Shown piece after piece: positions 1 through 7,198 of a stretch of 64,000 nt of DNA. Below the pieces are notes generated by a model. The model saw nothing but the letters and a program-made list of their open reading frames with translations, made no database searches and was not told the origin of the DNA. This stretch comes from Flavobacteriales bacterium (GTDB lineage: Bacteria; Bacteroidota; Bacteroidia; Flavobacteriales_F; PHOS-HE28): NCBI GenBank assembly GCA_020635725.1, contig JACJZF010000008.1, positions 132,978 to 196,977 on the forward strand, in the 5' to 3' direction. Each line of letters begins with the position of its first letter. The stretch's first letter is position 1. A program made the position numbers and the translations under genes.

Positions 1-1
1 C

Positions 2-2461
2 ACCGGCACGGTGGACCTGCGCGATGTGCTCGTGGAGGGTGGCGGCAGCTTGCAACTCGATCCCGGCAGCGCCTTCAACGTCCACGGCCGCAACGCCACC
101 TTCCTGGGCGTGCTCTACGGCAGCGATGGCAGCGTGATGTCCTTGGTGGGCAACAAGCCCGTGGTGCTCACCACCGCCAGCAAGCCAAACGTGTGGGACC
201 TGGAGGTGAACACGCCGCAGGGAACAACCGCCAACGGCGAGATGGAGATCCGCGGAACCTTGCAGTTGATCGAGGGTGACCTCAACGCCACCGCCGCGCT
301 CTTCACCCTGCGCAGCTATGCCACCACAACCGGGCGTCTTGGTCCGGTGCCACCCGAAGCGAGCTACACGGGCAACTTGAAGATTGAGCGTTACATCCCT
401 GGAGGCGCCACCAATTGGCGCCTGCTCGGCAGTCCGATCACGAGCCGCAGGGTGCAGCATTGGCAGGATGACTTCATCACCGCCGGTTATCCCGGATCGC
501 AGTACCCGGGCTTCTCCGATCCGCCGGGCAGTGGCATCCTCTGGCCCAGTATCCGCTGGTACGATGAGACGCATACAGGTCCGGCGCAGAACGACGGCAT
601 CACCGGCGTGAGCAGCGATCAGCAGGCGCTCGTCGTCGGCCAGGGCTTCGCGGCCTGGAGCGGTGATGCCCTTGGAGGCACCGCCCCCTTCGTGGTGGAT
701 CTCGGCGGAGCGCCACCGGTGATCGCCACCGCGCCGATCACCCTGCCCATGAGCTGGACCGATACCGGCGCACCGCTCGTTGACGGTTGGAACCTGGTGA
801 GCAACCCCGTGCCCAGCGCCATCGCGTTCGACCAGGTAGCGCGCGGCGCGGACGTGGAGGACTACGTGACCTTCTACAACCCCGCCAATGGCAACGCTGC
901 GGTGTTCGACATCGGTCTGGGCTTCGGCACCAACGGCGCCACCAACACCATCCAGAGCAGCCAGGGCTTCTTCCTCAAGGCCAGCGGCCCGGCCGTGACG
1001 ACAACCGTGGATGAGAGCGACAAGATCAACGACAACAGCGGCGGCGTATTCGGCGGCTTCGTGCCCGACCCGACCCCGCTGGTGCGTTTGCGCATGAGCA
1101 GCGCGATCAACACCTTCTCGGATGAGAGCATCGTGGCCTTCGACATCGGAAGCCCTCAGTTCGATCCCGAGGATGCGCTCAAGTACGTGCTCGCGCACCC
1201 GAGCGCGCCGCAAGTGGCCACCCTGGCCTCCACGGGCGAATCGCTCGCCATTAACGCTTTCGGCGCCACGAGCAGCCCGATGAGCATACCCGTGAGCGTC
1301 AACGCCGGCGTCAGCGGCACTTACACCATGGAAGTGACCGCGATAGGCGAGCTGGGCATCGCTTGCTTAGGACTCGAGGACCTGGTCAATGGCGCGTTGA
1401 TCCCCTTGATCGATGGTGCGGCTTCCTACGATTTCACCCTGGTCGGGAGCGCTCCGGCCGCGACGCGCTTCGTGCTGCGAGTGCTCGCGCCGCAGGCTTC
1501 GTTCACTTCAACGAGCTCGGTGGAGGTGAATACGCCCATCGCCTTCAGCAACAACAGCATCGATGGCGTGAGCTACGCCTGGGATTTCGGCGATGGCAGC
1601 ACGAGCGACGAGGCCGAGCCCATGCACACCTACACCGCTGGCGGCACCTACGATGTCACGCTCACCGCGTCCACCGGCGCTTGCTCCAGCACCTTCACGC
1701 AGTCCGTGACGGTGACCTCGCCCGCGCTCCCGGTCGCCGTGCGCGTGATGCTACAGGGCGCATACGACGTGGTAACGGGACTGCTGGACGACGACCTGCG
1801 CGCCGCCGGGCTGCTGCCGCTGCTCGAGCCATACACCGCGATGGGCTATGCGCACATCGGCGGTGGCGGCGAGTTCGTGCTGCCCTCGGCCTTCAGCATC
1901 ACCGGCAGCGATGCCATCGTGGACTGGGTGGTGATCGAGCTGCGCGATGACAACGATCCGTCCATTGTGGTGGAGACGCGCTCTGGACTCTTGCAACGCG
2001 ATGGCCAGGTGGTCGCGGTGAACGGCAGCTCACCGCTCTCCTTCCTCTCCGCGCCTGGCAGCTACCGCATCGCCGTTCATCACCGCAACCACCTCGGCGC
2101 GATGACGAGCGGATCGATCAGCCTTGGTGCCAGCACCACCGCTATCGACTTCACCGACGGAAGCAGGCCCACCTACGGCATCGACGCGCAAGTCTTCATC
2201 AACGGCACGCGTGCGCTCTGGTCCGGCGATGTGAACGGCGACGGTCAGCTCAAGTACACCGGGCAGGACAATGACCGCGACCCCATCCTAGTGGAGATCG
2301 GCGGCAGCGTGCCCACGAGCATCAGCACCGGCTACAAATCCGAGGACGTGAACATGGATGGCATCGTGAAGTATGTGGGCGAGGGCAACGACCGTGATCC
2401 GATCCTGCAGAACGTGGGCGGCAATGTGCCCACGGCGATCAGGGCTGCGCAGATGCCGTGA
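2..2461 (+). CDS. Large secreted PKD-domain protein with C-terminal dockerin-like repeats (5' partial)
   Basis: The reading frame is open to the left edge, so the N-terminus and any signal peptide lie outside the window. The visible 819 codons hold a long beta-rich region, a PKD domain around residues 500-575 (YAWDFGDGS motif, then HTYTAGGTYDVTL) and, at the very end, two tandem acidic modules of the form DVNGDGxxKYxGxxNDRDPIL. These look like calcium-binding dockerin-like loops. Bacteroidota surface adhesin-like proteins often end this way. I see no canonical T9SS sorting domain after the modules, so the duplicated module may be the terminal signal or anchor itself (inference). A strong hairpin follows the stop codon. 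Function beyond surface display or adhesion is unknown. Confidence 0.8.
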   Translation, partial: TGTVDLRDVLVEGGGSLQLDPGSAFNVHGRNATFLGVLYGSDGSVMSLVGNKPVVLTTASKPNVWDLEVNTPQGTTANGEMEIRGTLQLIEGDLNATAALFTLRSYATTTGRLGPVPPEASYTGNLKIERYIPGGATNWRLLGSPITSRRVQHWQDDFITAGYPGSQYPGFSDPPGSGILWPSIRWYDETHTGPAQNDGITGVSSDQQALVVGQGFAAWSGDALGGTAPFVVDLGGAPPVIATAPITLPMSWTDTGAPLVDGWNLVSNPVPSAIAFDQVARGADVEDYVTFYNPANGNAAVFDIGLGFGTNGATNTIQSSQGFFLKASGPAVTTTVDESDKINDNSGGVFGGFVPDPTPLVRLRMSSAINTFSDESIVAFDIGSPQFDPEDALKYVLAHPSAPQVATLASTGESLAINAFGATSSPMSIPVSVNAGVSGTYTMEVTAIGELGIACLGLEDLVNGALIPLIDGAASYDFTLVGSAPAATRFVLRVLAPQASFTSTSSVEVNTPIAFSNNSIDGVSYAWDFGDGSTSDEAEPMHTYTAGGTYDVTLTASTGACSSTFTQSVTVTSPALPVAVRVMLQGAYDVVTGLLDDDLRAAGLLPLLEPYTAMGYAHIGGGGEFVLPSAFSITGSDAIVDWVVIELRDDNDPSIVVETRSGLLQRDGQVVAVNGSSPLSFLSAPGSYRIAVHHRNHLGAMTSGSISLGASTTAIDFTDGSRPTYGIDAQVFINGTRALWSGDVNGDGQLKYTGQDNDRDPILVEIGGSVPTSISTGYKSEDVNMDGIVKYVGEGNDRDPILQNVGGNVPTAIRAAQMP

Positions 2462-2471
2462 GCATCAGGCA

Positions 2472-2513
2472 CCAAACGCAGAAGCCCCGCATGTGCGGGG
2501 CTTCTGCGTTTGG
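2472..2513. terminator. Strong hairpin, probable bidirectional terminator
   Basis: A perfect 19-bp stem (left arm 2472-2490, right arm 2495-2513) closes on the 4-nt loop ATGT; the stem core is AGAAGCCCCGC. It lies 10 bp after the stop of the PKD protein and just beyond the genes arriving from the minus strand, so it can end transcription from both sides. A run of U is not obvious, as is usual in GC-rich Bacteroidota. Confidence 0.8.
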
Positions 2514-2525
2514 GTCAGTTGGGGA

Positions 2526-2648
2526 TCACTCCTGAGTCCCCTTCTTCGATTCGGCTTGGGGGGTTGCCTCCTGCTTGGCCCTCCATTGGGCCAGCCTGGT
2601 GGCTGCTCTGCGTTTGGCGTGGTTGCGCGCGCGTTCGTCTTGTGGCAT
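2526..2648 (-). CDS. Possible small basic protein (40 aa)
   Basis: A short frame downstream of ettA encodes a 40-residue Arg/Lys/Ala/Gln-rich peptide beginning MPQDERARNHAKRRAATR. It starts at an ATG at 2648 and stops 12 bp before the strong hairpin at 2472-2513, which fits a last gene of the ettA transcript. The composition resembles small nucleic-acid or ribosome-associated proteins, but no family is recognised. The 32-bp gap after ettA allows co-transcription. It could equally be a chance frame in GC-rich DNA, so treat it as tentative. Confidence 0.3.
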   Translation of the reverse strand: MPQDERARNHAKRRAATRLAQWRAKQEATPQAESKKGTQE

Positions 2649-2680
2649 GTGCGTTCGTTTTTCTGCGGGCAAGTTATGGT

Positions 2681-4375
2681 TCACCCCCGCACCAGCTTCC
2701 GGTACTTGATCCGGTGCGGCACGATGTCGCCACCGAGGCGCTTCTTGCGGTTCTCCTCGTATTCGGTGAAGCCGCCCTCGAACCAATAGACTTGGCTGTC
2801 GCCCTCGAAGGCGAGGATGTGCGTGCACACGCGGTCGAGGAACCAGCGGTCGTGGCTGATGATGACCGCGCAGCCGCTGTAATCCTGGATCGCCTCCTCG
2901 AGCGCGCGCAGCGTGTTCACATCGAGGTCGTTGGTCGGTTCGTCCAGCAGGAGCACGTTGCTGCTCTGCTTCACGGTCATGGCCAGGTGCAGGCGGTTGC
3001 GTTCGCCGCCGGAGAGCACGCCCACCTTCTTGTTCTGGTCGGGTCCGCTGAAGTTGAAGCGTGAGAGGTAGGCGCGGGTGTTCATCACCACGTTGCCGAA
3101 GGTGATGTTCTCCAGCCCGCCGCTGATCACCTCGTACACGGTCTTCTCGGCCACCAGGTCCTTGTGGCTCTGGTCCACGTACGCGATCTGCACGGTCTCG
3201 CCGATGGTGATCGTGCCGCTGTCAGGCTTCTCCGCGCCCATGGCCATGCGGAAGAGCGTGGTCTTACCGGCGCCGTTCGGGCCGATGATGCCCACGATGC
3301 CCGCTGGAGGCAATGCGAAGCTGAGGTTGTCGATGAGGAGTCGGTCGCCGAAGCCCTTGCTCACGTTCTTGAACTCGATGACCTTGTCGCCGAGGCGCGG
3401 CCCGTTGGGGATGAAGATCTCGAGCTTCGCTTCCTTCTCCTTCACGGTCTCGCTCTGCATCTTCTCGTAGTTCTGCAGGCGGGCCTTGTTCTTGGTGCGG
3501 CGCGCGCTGGCGTTGCTGCGCACCCACTCGAGCTCCTGCTTCAACACGCGTTGGCGCTTGCTCTCCTGCTTCTCTTCCTGCGCCAGGCGGGCGGTCTTCT
3601 GCTCCAGCCAGGTGGTGTAGTTGCCTTTGTACGGGATGCCTTCCCCGCGGTCGAGCTCCAGGATCCAACCGGCCACGTTGTCCAGGAAGTAACGATCGTG
3701 GGTGATGGCGATGACGGTGCCCTTGTATTGCTGCAGGTGCAGCTCGAGCCAGGCCACGCTTTCGGCATCGAGGTGGTTGGTCGGTTCGTCGAGCAGGAGG
3801 ATGTCCGGGTTCTGCAGCAGCAGGCGGCACAAGGCCACGCGGCGGCGCTCACCGCCGGAGAGCACCTTGATGGAGGTCTCGCCATCGGGGCAGCGCAGCG
3901 CATCCATGGCCACCTCCAGCTTCTGGTCGATGTTCCAGGCGTCGTTCACCTCGATCTTGTCCTGCAGCTCGGCCTGGCGCGCGATGAGCTTGTCCATCTT
4001 GTCCGGGTCGTTCAGCACCTCCTCGTCGGCGAAGCGGTTGTTCACGTCCTCGTACTCCTTCAGCAGGTCCATGATCGGCTGCACGCCCTCGCGCACGATC
4101 TCGATCACGGTCTTGCTCTCATCGAGCTCGGGCTCCTGCTCCAGGTGACCGATGGAATAGCCGGGGCTCAGGTGCACATCGCCATCGTAGCTCTTCTCCT
4201 TGCCCGCGATGATGCGCATCAGCGTGGACTTCCCCGAGCCGTTGAGGCCGAGCACGCCGATCTTGGCCCCGTAGTAGAAGCCGAGGTAGATGTCATTGAG
4301 GATCTTCTTGCCGGAGGGCAGGGTCTTCCCCACCTTCACCATATTGAAGATTATCTGGCGGCCTTCTTCGGACAT
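2681..4375 (-). CDS. ettA: Energy-dependent translational throttle protein EttA (ABC-F ATPase)
   Basis: A 564-residue ABC-F protein with two ATP-binding cassettes and no membrane segments. Walker A motifs are GLNGSGKST (residues 43-51) and GPNGAGKTT (near 360). Both signature/Walker B blocks are intact (LSGGERRR...LLLDEPTNHLD and LSGGERNR...LLLDEPTNDLD). The charged linker between them is rich in Arg/Lys/Gln, as in the EttA subfamily, and the length matches the usual 555-560. EttA binds the ribosomal E site and gates entry into elongation according to the ATP/ADP ratio (known for E. coli). The gene stands alone on the minus strand apart from a possible 40-aa frame downstream. A short GTTGA-repeat region lies just upstream. 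Confidence 0.95.
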   Translation of the reverse strand: MSEEGRQIIFNMVKVGKTLPSGKKILNDIYLGFYYGAKIGVLGLNGSGKSTLMRIIAGKEKSYDGDVHLSPGYSIGHLEQEPELDESKTVIEIVREGVQPIMDLLKEYEDVNNRFADEEVLNDPDKMDKLIARQAELQDKIEVNDAWNIDQKLEVAMDALRCPDGETSIKVLSGGERRRVALCRLLLQNPDILLLDEPTNHLDAESVAWLELHLQQYKGTVIAITHDRYFLDNVAGWILELDRGEGIPYKGNYTTWLEQKTARLAQEEKQESKRQRVLKQELEWVRSNASARRTKNKARLQNYEKMQSETVKEKEAKLEIFIPNGPRLGDKVIEFKNVSKGFGDRLLIDNLSFALPPAGIVGIIGPNGAGKTTLFRMAMGAEKPDSGTITIGETVQIAYVDQSHKDLVAEKTVYEVISGGLENITFGNVVMNTRAYLSRFNFSGPDQNKKVGVLSGGERNRLHLAMTVKQSSNVLLLDEPTNDLDVNTLRALEEAIQDYSGCAVIISHDRWFLDRVCTHILAFEGDSQVYWFEGGFTEYEENRKKRLGGDIVPHRIKYRKLVRG

Positions 4376-4384
4376 ATCGTGGAT

Positions 4385-4430
4385 GGGTTGAGCGTTAGAG
4401 GTTGAAAGCCGGTTGAGAGTCCCTTCAACC
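4385..4430. repeat. Short GTTGA-type repeat patch
   Basis: The gap between ettA and the next minus-strand gene contains three copies of GTTGA(G/A) and one inverted TTCAAC within about 45 bp. The same heptamer-like unit forms a much longer tract at 33105-33300. It is probably a member of a dispersed intergenic repeat rather than a regulatory site. Confidence 0.4.
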
Positions 4431-4453
4431 GACAGGATTGTTCGATGCGCCGA

Positions 4454-6013
4454 TCAGCGCTTACGGGCCGCGAATATCTCCATTCGAGGCCAGTCCTTCA
4501 CCACCGCCGGAAGCTCATAGTCCTCCGGCCGTTGATCGCAGCGCTGCAGCACCAGGTCCATCTCCGCTGGCCTGGGCTGCTCCACCACCACGAAGAGCAT
4601 GCGACCGGGATCCACCGTGCCGGAGATATCGGCCAGCTCCACCCCGTGGCAGAGCAGCTCGAAGCGTAAGGCATGCTCCCAATGGTGCGAGGTGCAAAGC
4701 CGATCGCCCGTCTGGAATGCGTGGGTGATCACGTCCACGGCGCTGGCCGCCTCGGGCATGCGTCCGCCGCGCTCCATCACCTCCTTTAAGCCTGGCAAGC
4801 CGAAGCCGAGCACCAGCAGCAGCGCGGCCCAGCCGGTGCGGGAACGTTTGCCGAATCGTTTGATCACGCGGTCCTGCACGAATTTGAGCAGGTAGAAGAG
4901 CGCGATGCTGGAGCCGATGTGGAAGATGAAGAGCGCGTAGGCCCACTGGCGCGGCTCTCCGGCATCGGCCAGCATGAGCGAGAGCGGCACCGCGCCCAGC
5001 ACCAGCGCGAAGAGCAGCGTGCGGTACTTCGCCGAGGTGTACGCGGCATGCACCAGCCCCGCGAACCCGAGGTAGGCGACCCAGGCGTAGGTGGGGTCCA
5101 CGATCCACATCCACAGCGCCAGCACTCGATCGGGGTATTGCGTGCTGAAGACCTTCCAGCTGAGCTCGCCCTCGGTGACGTGGTGGAAGAGCTGATCCAC
5201 GCCATGCGCCATCACCACCGGCAGGTACAGCAGCAGCTTGACCACCACGAAGACGCCGGCACCGATCCCCAGCATGGTCAGGCGCTGGTTCAAGGATCGC
5301 TCGTACTTCGAGAGCACTGAGAAGAGCACCCAGAGCAGCACCATCAGCGCGGGGAAGATCATGGCCGGCTCGGCCCACATGCCCAGCGCCAGGCACAGGC
5401 CCATGAGCACGGCCGATAGCACGTTGTTCTCGCGCACCAAGTGGCGGCCGAGCAGCAAGGCGCCGAGCAGCGCGCACCAGGTGATGCTGAAGCCGTTGGC
5501 CAGCGCGCTGAGCTGCACCAGGCCCGGGAAGCCAGCCGCCATGGCCAGCGCCATCAGCGCGATGTAGCGGTTGAAGAGCGAGCGCACGAGGAGGTAGAAC
5601 ATGGGCAGCGCCAGCACCCCCGCGATCAGCGCGGGCAAACGCAATTGCCAGAGGCCCATGCCGAGCAAGGAGGTGCTCCACTTCGCCAGGATGGTGTGCA
5701 GCACCTGGTTCAGCGGCAGGCTGTAATCCGAGACCACGGTCGCGAGCGGCTGGGTGCCGAAGACCATGGCCGCCAGCGCCTCATCGGCCGTGATGGGCTG
5801 CAGCGCCACCACCACGCGCAGCGCGGCGCCCACGGCGATCAGCAGCAGTACGAAGCGCTTATGCGCCAACGAGGTGCGCTTCACGTAGCGCTCCTGCACA
5901 TCTTTCAGGTCGTAGCGGAACTGCGCCCAGACACCGGCTACCGGACGGTCTTCCGCGTGCTTGCGCCGGTGGCGGTGCGAACGGGTTCCTGAAGTGGGCT
6001 TGAAGTAGGACAC
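4454..6013 (-). CDS. GT39-like multi-pass membrane glycosyltransferase (GT-C fold)
   Basis: A 519-residue integral membrane protein with about 10-12 hydrophobic segments. After a basic cytoplasmic N-terminus, the first membrane segment is followed by ITADEA (near residue 75), which fits the acidic first-loop motif of GT-C enzymes such as PMT/ArnT (dolichyl- or undecaprenyl-phosphate-sugar dependent). YSLPLNQVLH further on resembles the loop of the same family. A soluble C-terminal domain of about 100 residues follows. It starts at GTG 6013, 9 bp after a TATCTTGC -7-like element. Substrate and acceptor cannot be told from the sequence. The weaker alternative is a non-enzymatic membrane protein of the same fold. 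Confidence 0.65.
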   Translation of the reverse strand: MSYFKPTSGTRSHRHRRKHAEDRPVAGVWAQFRYDLKDVQERYVKRTSLAHKRFVLLLIAVGAALRVVVALQPITADEALAAMVFGTQPLATVVSDYSLPLNQVLHTILAKWSTSLLGMGLWQLRLPALIAGVLALPMFYLLVRSLFNRYIALMALAMAAGFPGLVQLSALANGFSITWCALLGALLLGRHLVRENNVLSAVLMGLCLALGMWAEPAMIFPALMVLLWVLFSVLSKYERSLNQRLTMLGIGAGVFVVVKLLLYLPVVMAHGVDQLFHHVTEGELSWKVFSTQYPDRVLALWMWIVDPTYAWVAYLGFAGLVHAAYTSAKYRTLLFALVLGAVPLSLMLADAGEPRQWAYALFIFHIGSSIALFYLLKFVQDRVIKRFGKRSRTGWAALLLVLGFGLPGLKEVMERGGRMPEAASAVDVITHAFQTGDRLCTSHHWEHALRFELLCHGVELADISGTVDPGRMLFVVVEQPRPAEMDLVLQRCDQRPEDYELPAVVKDWPRMEIFAARKR

Positions 6014-6022
6014 GGCGGACGG

Positions 6023-6030
6023 GCAAGATA
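6023..6030 (-). promoter_or_regulatory. -7-like promoter element (TATCTTGC)
   Basis: On the minus strand TATCTTGC resembles the Bacteroidota -7 consensus TAnnTTTG and ends 9 bp before the GTG of the GT39-like gene. No convincing -33 element is visible. It would give a very short leader. Confidence 0.35.
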
Positions 6031-6047
6031 GCAGGCGCCTCCGAGCG

Positions 6048-6422
6048 CTACCGGTGCACCTCTTGCATGCTCACGATGCTGTCCACCACGTATTTGCTGT
6101 GCCCGCGCCAGGGCAGCGCCGCCAGGTATTCCCGGTAGTGCAGGTTGAACTGCTTGCCGCTGTTCACCATCAGCTCGTTGGCCACCGCGTCGTCTTCCAC
6201 GGAGAAGAGGAACTCGAAGCTCTGCAAGGTTCCCATGTCGCTGCGGATGCCCGTCTGGATCATCTTGCCCTCGTAGGTCTTGAAGAGCACGCCTTTGTGC
6301 ACCACGTAGTTCAGCTCGCCCGCCTTCACCCCCGTGCCGAAGACCCAGTAGTAGCGGACGTAGCCGATGGCCCCCAGGATCAGCACCAGGATGGCCACGA
6401 TCTTCCAAGCATGCTTGCGCAT
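6048..6422 (-). CDS. Small membrane-anchored protein of a conserved Bacteroidota family
   Basis: A 124-residue protein with one N-terminal membrane segment (KIVAILVLILGAIGYVRYY) followed by a small beta-rich domain carrying GVKAGELNYVV, KGVLFKTYEGK and WRGHSKYVVDSI. From memory, this pattern is a conserved Bacteroidota family whose members are often mislabelled 6-phosphogluconate dehydrogenase; nothing here resembles that enzyme. The ATG at 6422 is chosen because it directly precedes the basic residues and membrane segment; an upstream ATG at 6464 would add 14 residues without features. It lies 34 bp upstream of the GT39-like gene in the same direction. Function unknown. Confidence 0.7.
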   Translation of the reverse strand: MRKHAWKIVAILVLILGAIGYVRYYWVFGTGVKAGELNYVVHKGVLFKTYEGKMIQTGIRSDMGTLQSFEFLFSVEDDAVANELMVNSGKQFNLHYREYLAALPWRGHSKYVVDSIVSMQEVHR

Positions 6423-6842
6423 CGCGTTTCGTGTTGAGCGGCCAAGGTAGCCGGAGGAGGTCATAAAGAACCATGATCAATCCGACCTCAGATGACCGCT
6501 CTCGTCCACCTTTTCCTTGATGAAAAGGTGGAGCCAAAAATCAACCACCCCGGGTCTAGCCCGGGGCAGGCTCACCAAAGCCCTAGGCCTTCGGCACACA
6601 GACAACCGCACTATCGGCTCAGGCCGGGCCGCGCTGGCCGTGGACGCCTACCGCACGCTGCACCTGCATGCTTCTGCCGCGCCGGCCACCGATTGCGCCA
6701 AGAACTCATGCAGGTGTTGACCGCGCTGCGAATGGCCGCTCATCCCCACCCGGGCGCCACTCATCAAAACACGGTACCTTGTCTTGCATAGTACCAAACG
6801 AAACATGCATCTTTGCGTCGTCAAGGACCAACGCCCGAACTC
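6423..6842. other. 420-bp gene-free interval with two hairpins; possible dispersed repeat
   Basis: No frame here looks coding. Two inverted repeats stand out: a 10-bp stem TCCACCTTTT/AAAAGGTGGA with loop CCTTGATG (6505-6532) and a CCCCGGG/CCCGGGG stem (6548-6566). The first, followed by GCCAAAAATC, resembles an intergenic element I have seen repeatedly in Flavobacteriales genomes (recollection, not a search). The remainder up to about 6760 is GC-rich without recognisable structure. The right end holds the padR control region. Confidence 0.45.
6773..6795. promoter_or_regulatory. Inverted repeat GGTAC-N13-GTACC, candidate PadR operator
   Basis: A perfect 5-bp inverted repeat with a 13-bp spacer lies 48 bp upstream of the padR ATG. 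A -7-like CATCTTTG follows at 6808-6815, so a protein bound here would sit on the -33 region. PadR-family repressors commonly bind inverted repeats in their own promoters. This operator is inferred from position and symmetry only. Confidence 0.4.
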
Positions 6843-7175
6843 ATGAAGGTCGAGAACACCAAAGCGCAGATGCGGAAAGGCGTGCTGGAGTATTGCATCC
6901 TGAGCGTGCTCGCACAAGGCGAACGCTACCCATCGGACATCATCTCCAGCCTGAAGGACGCCAAGCTGATCGTGGTGGAGGGCACCTTGTACCCCCTGCT
7001 CACCCGGCTGAAGGACGCGGGCCTGCTCACCTACCGCTGGGAGGAATCGCGCTCGGGCCCGCCGCGCAAGTACTACCGCCTCACCGCCGTGGGCGAGAAA
7101 TTCCTCACCGAGCTGGACCAGACCTGGGACGAGCTCGCGCAAGCCGTGAAGAAGACCACCCGCAAGAACCGATAA
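6843..7175 (+). CDS. PadR-family transcriptional regulator
   Basis: A 110-residue winged-helix protein of the short PadR type. After MKVENTKAQMRKG comes VLEYCILSVLAQGERYPSDI, the recognition/wing segment VVEGTLYPLLTRLKDAGLLTYRWEE and the motif GPPRKYYRLTAVG typical of PadR. The C-terminal helix is the dimerisation helix. The ATG at 6843 gives the standard family length; the frame is open further upstream. It is followed after 23 bp by the pspC-domain gene, and PadR-PspC pairs are common in Bacteroidota, so it most likely represses its own operon. The inducing signal is unknown. Confidence 0.9.
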   Translation: MKVENTKAQMRKGVLEYCILSVLAQGERYPSDIISSLKDAKLIVVEGTLYPLLTRLKDAGLLTYRWEESRSGPPRKYYRLTAVGEKFLTELDQTWDELAQAVKKTTRKNR

Positions 7176-7198
7176 GCCAAGGCCTAGCCATCGCCACC

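Noticed and set aside
2219..2461. True dockerin of a cellulosome
   Set aside because: The loops are dockerin-like, but there is no cohesin or glycoside hydrolase in the window and this ending is common in Bacteroidota adhesins.
6423..6842. tRNA or small structured RNA such as a riboswitch
   Set aside because: No cloverleaf, CCA end or known riboswitch core could be found; only two simple hairpins are visible.
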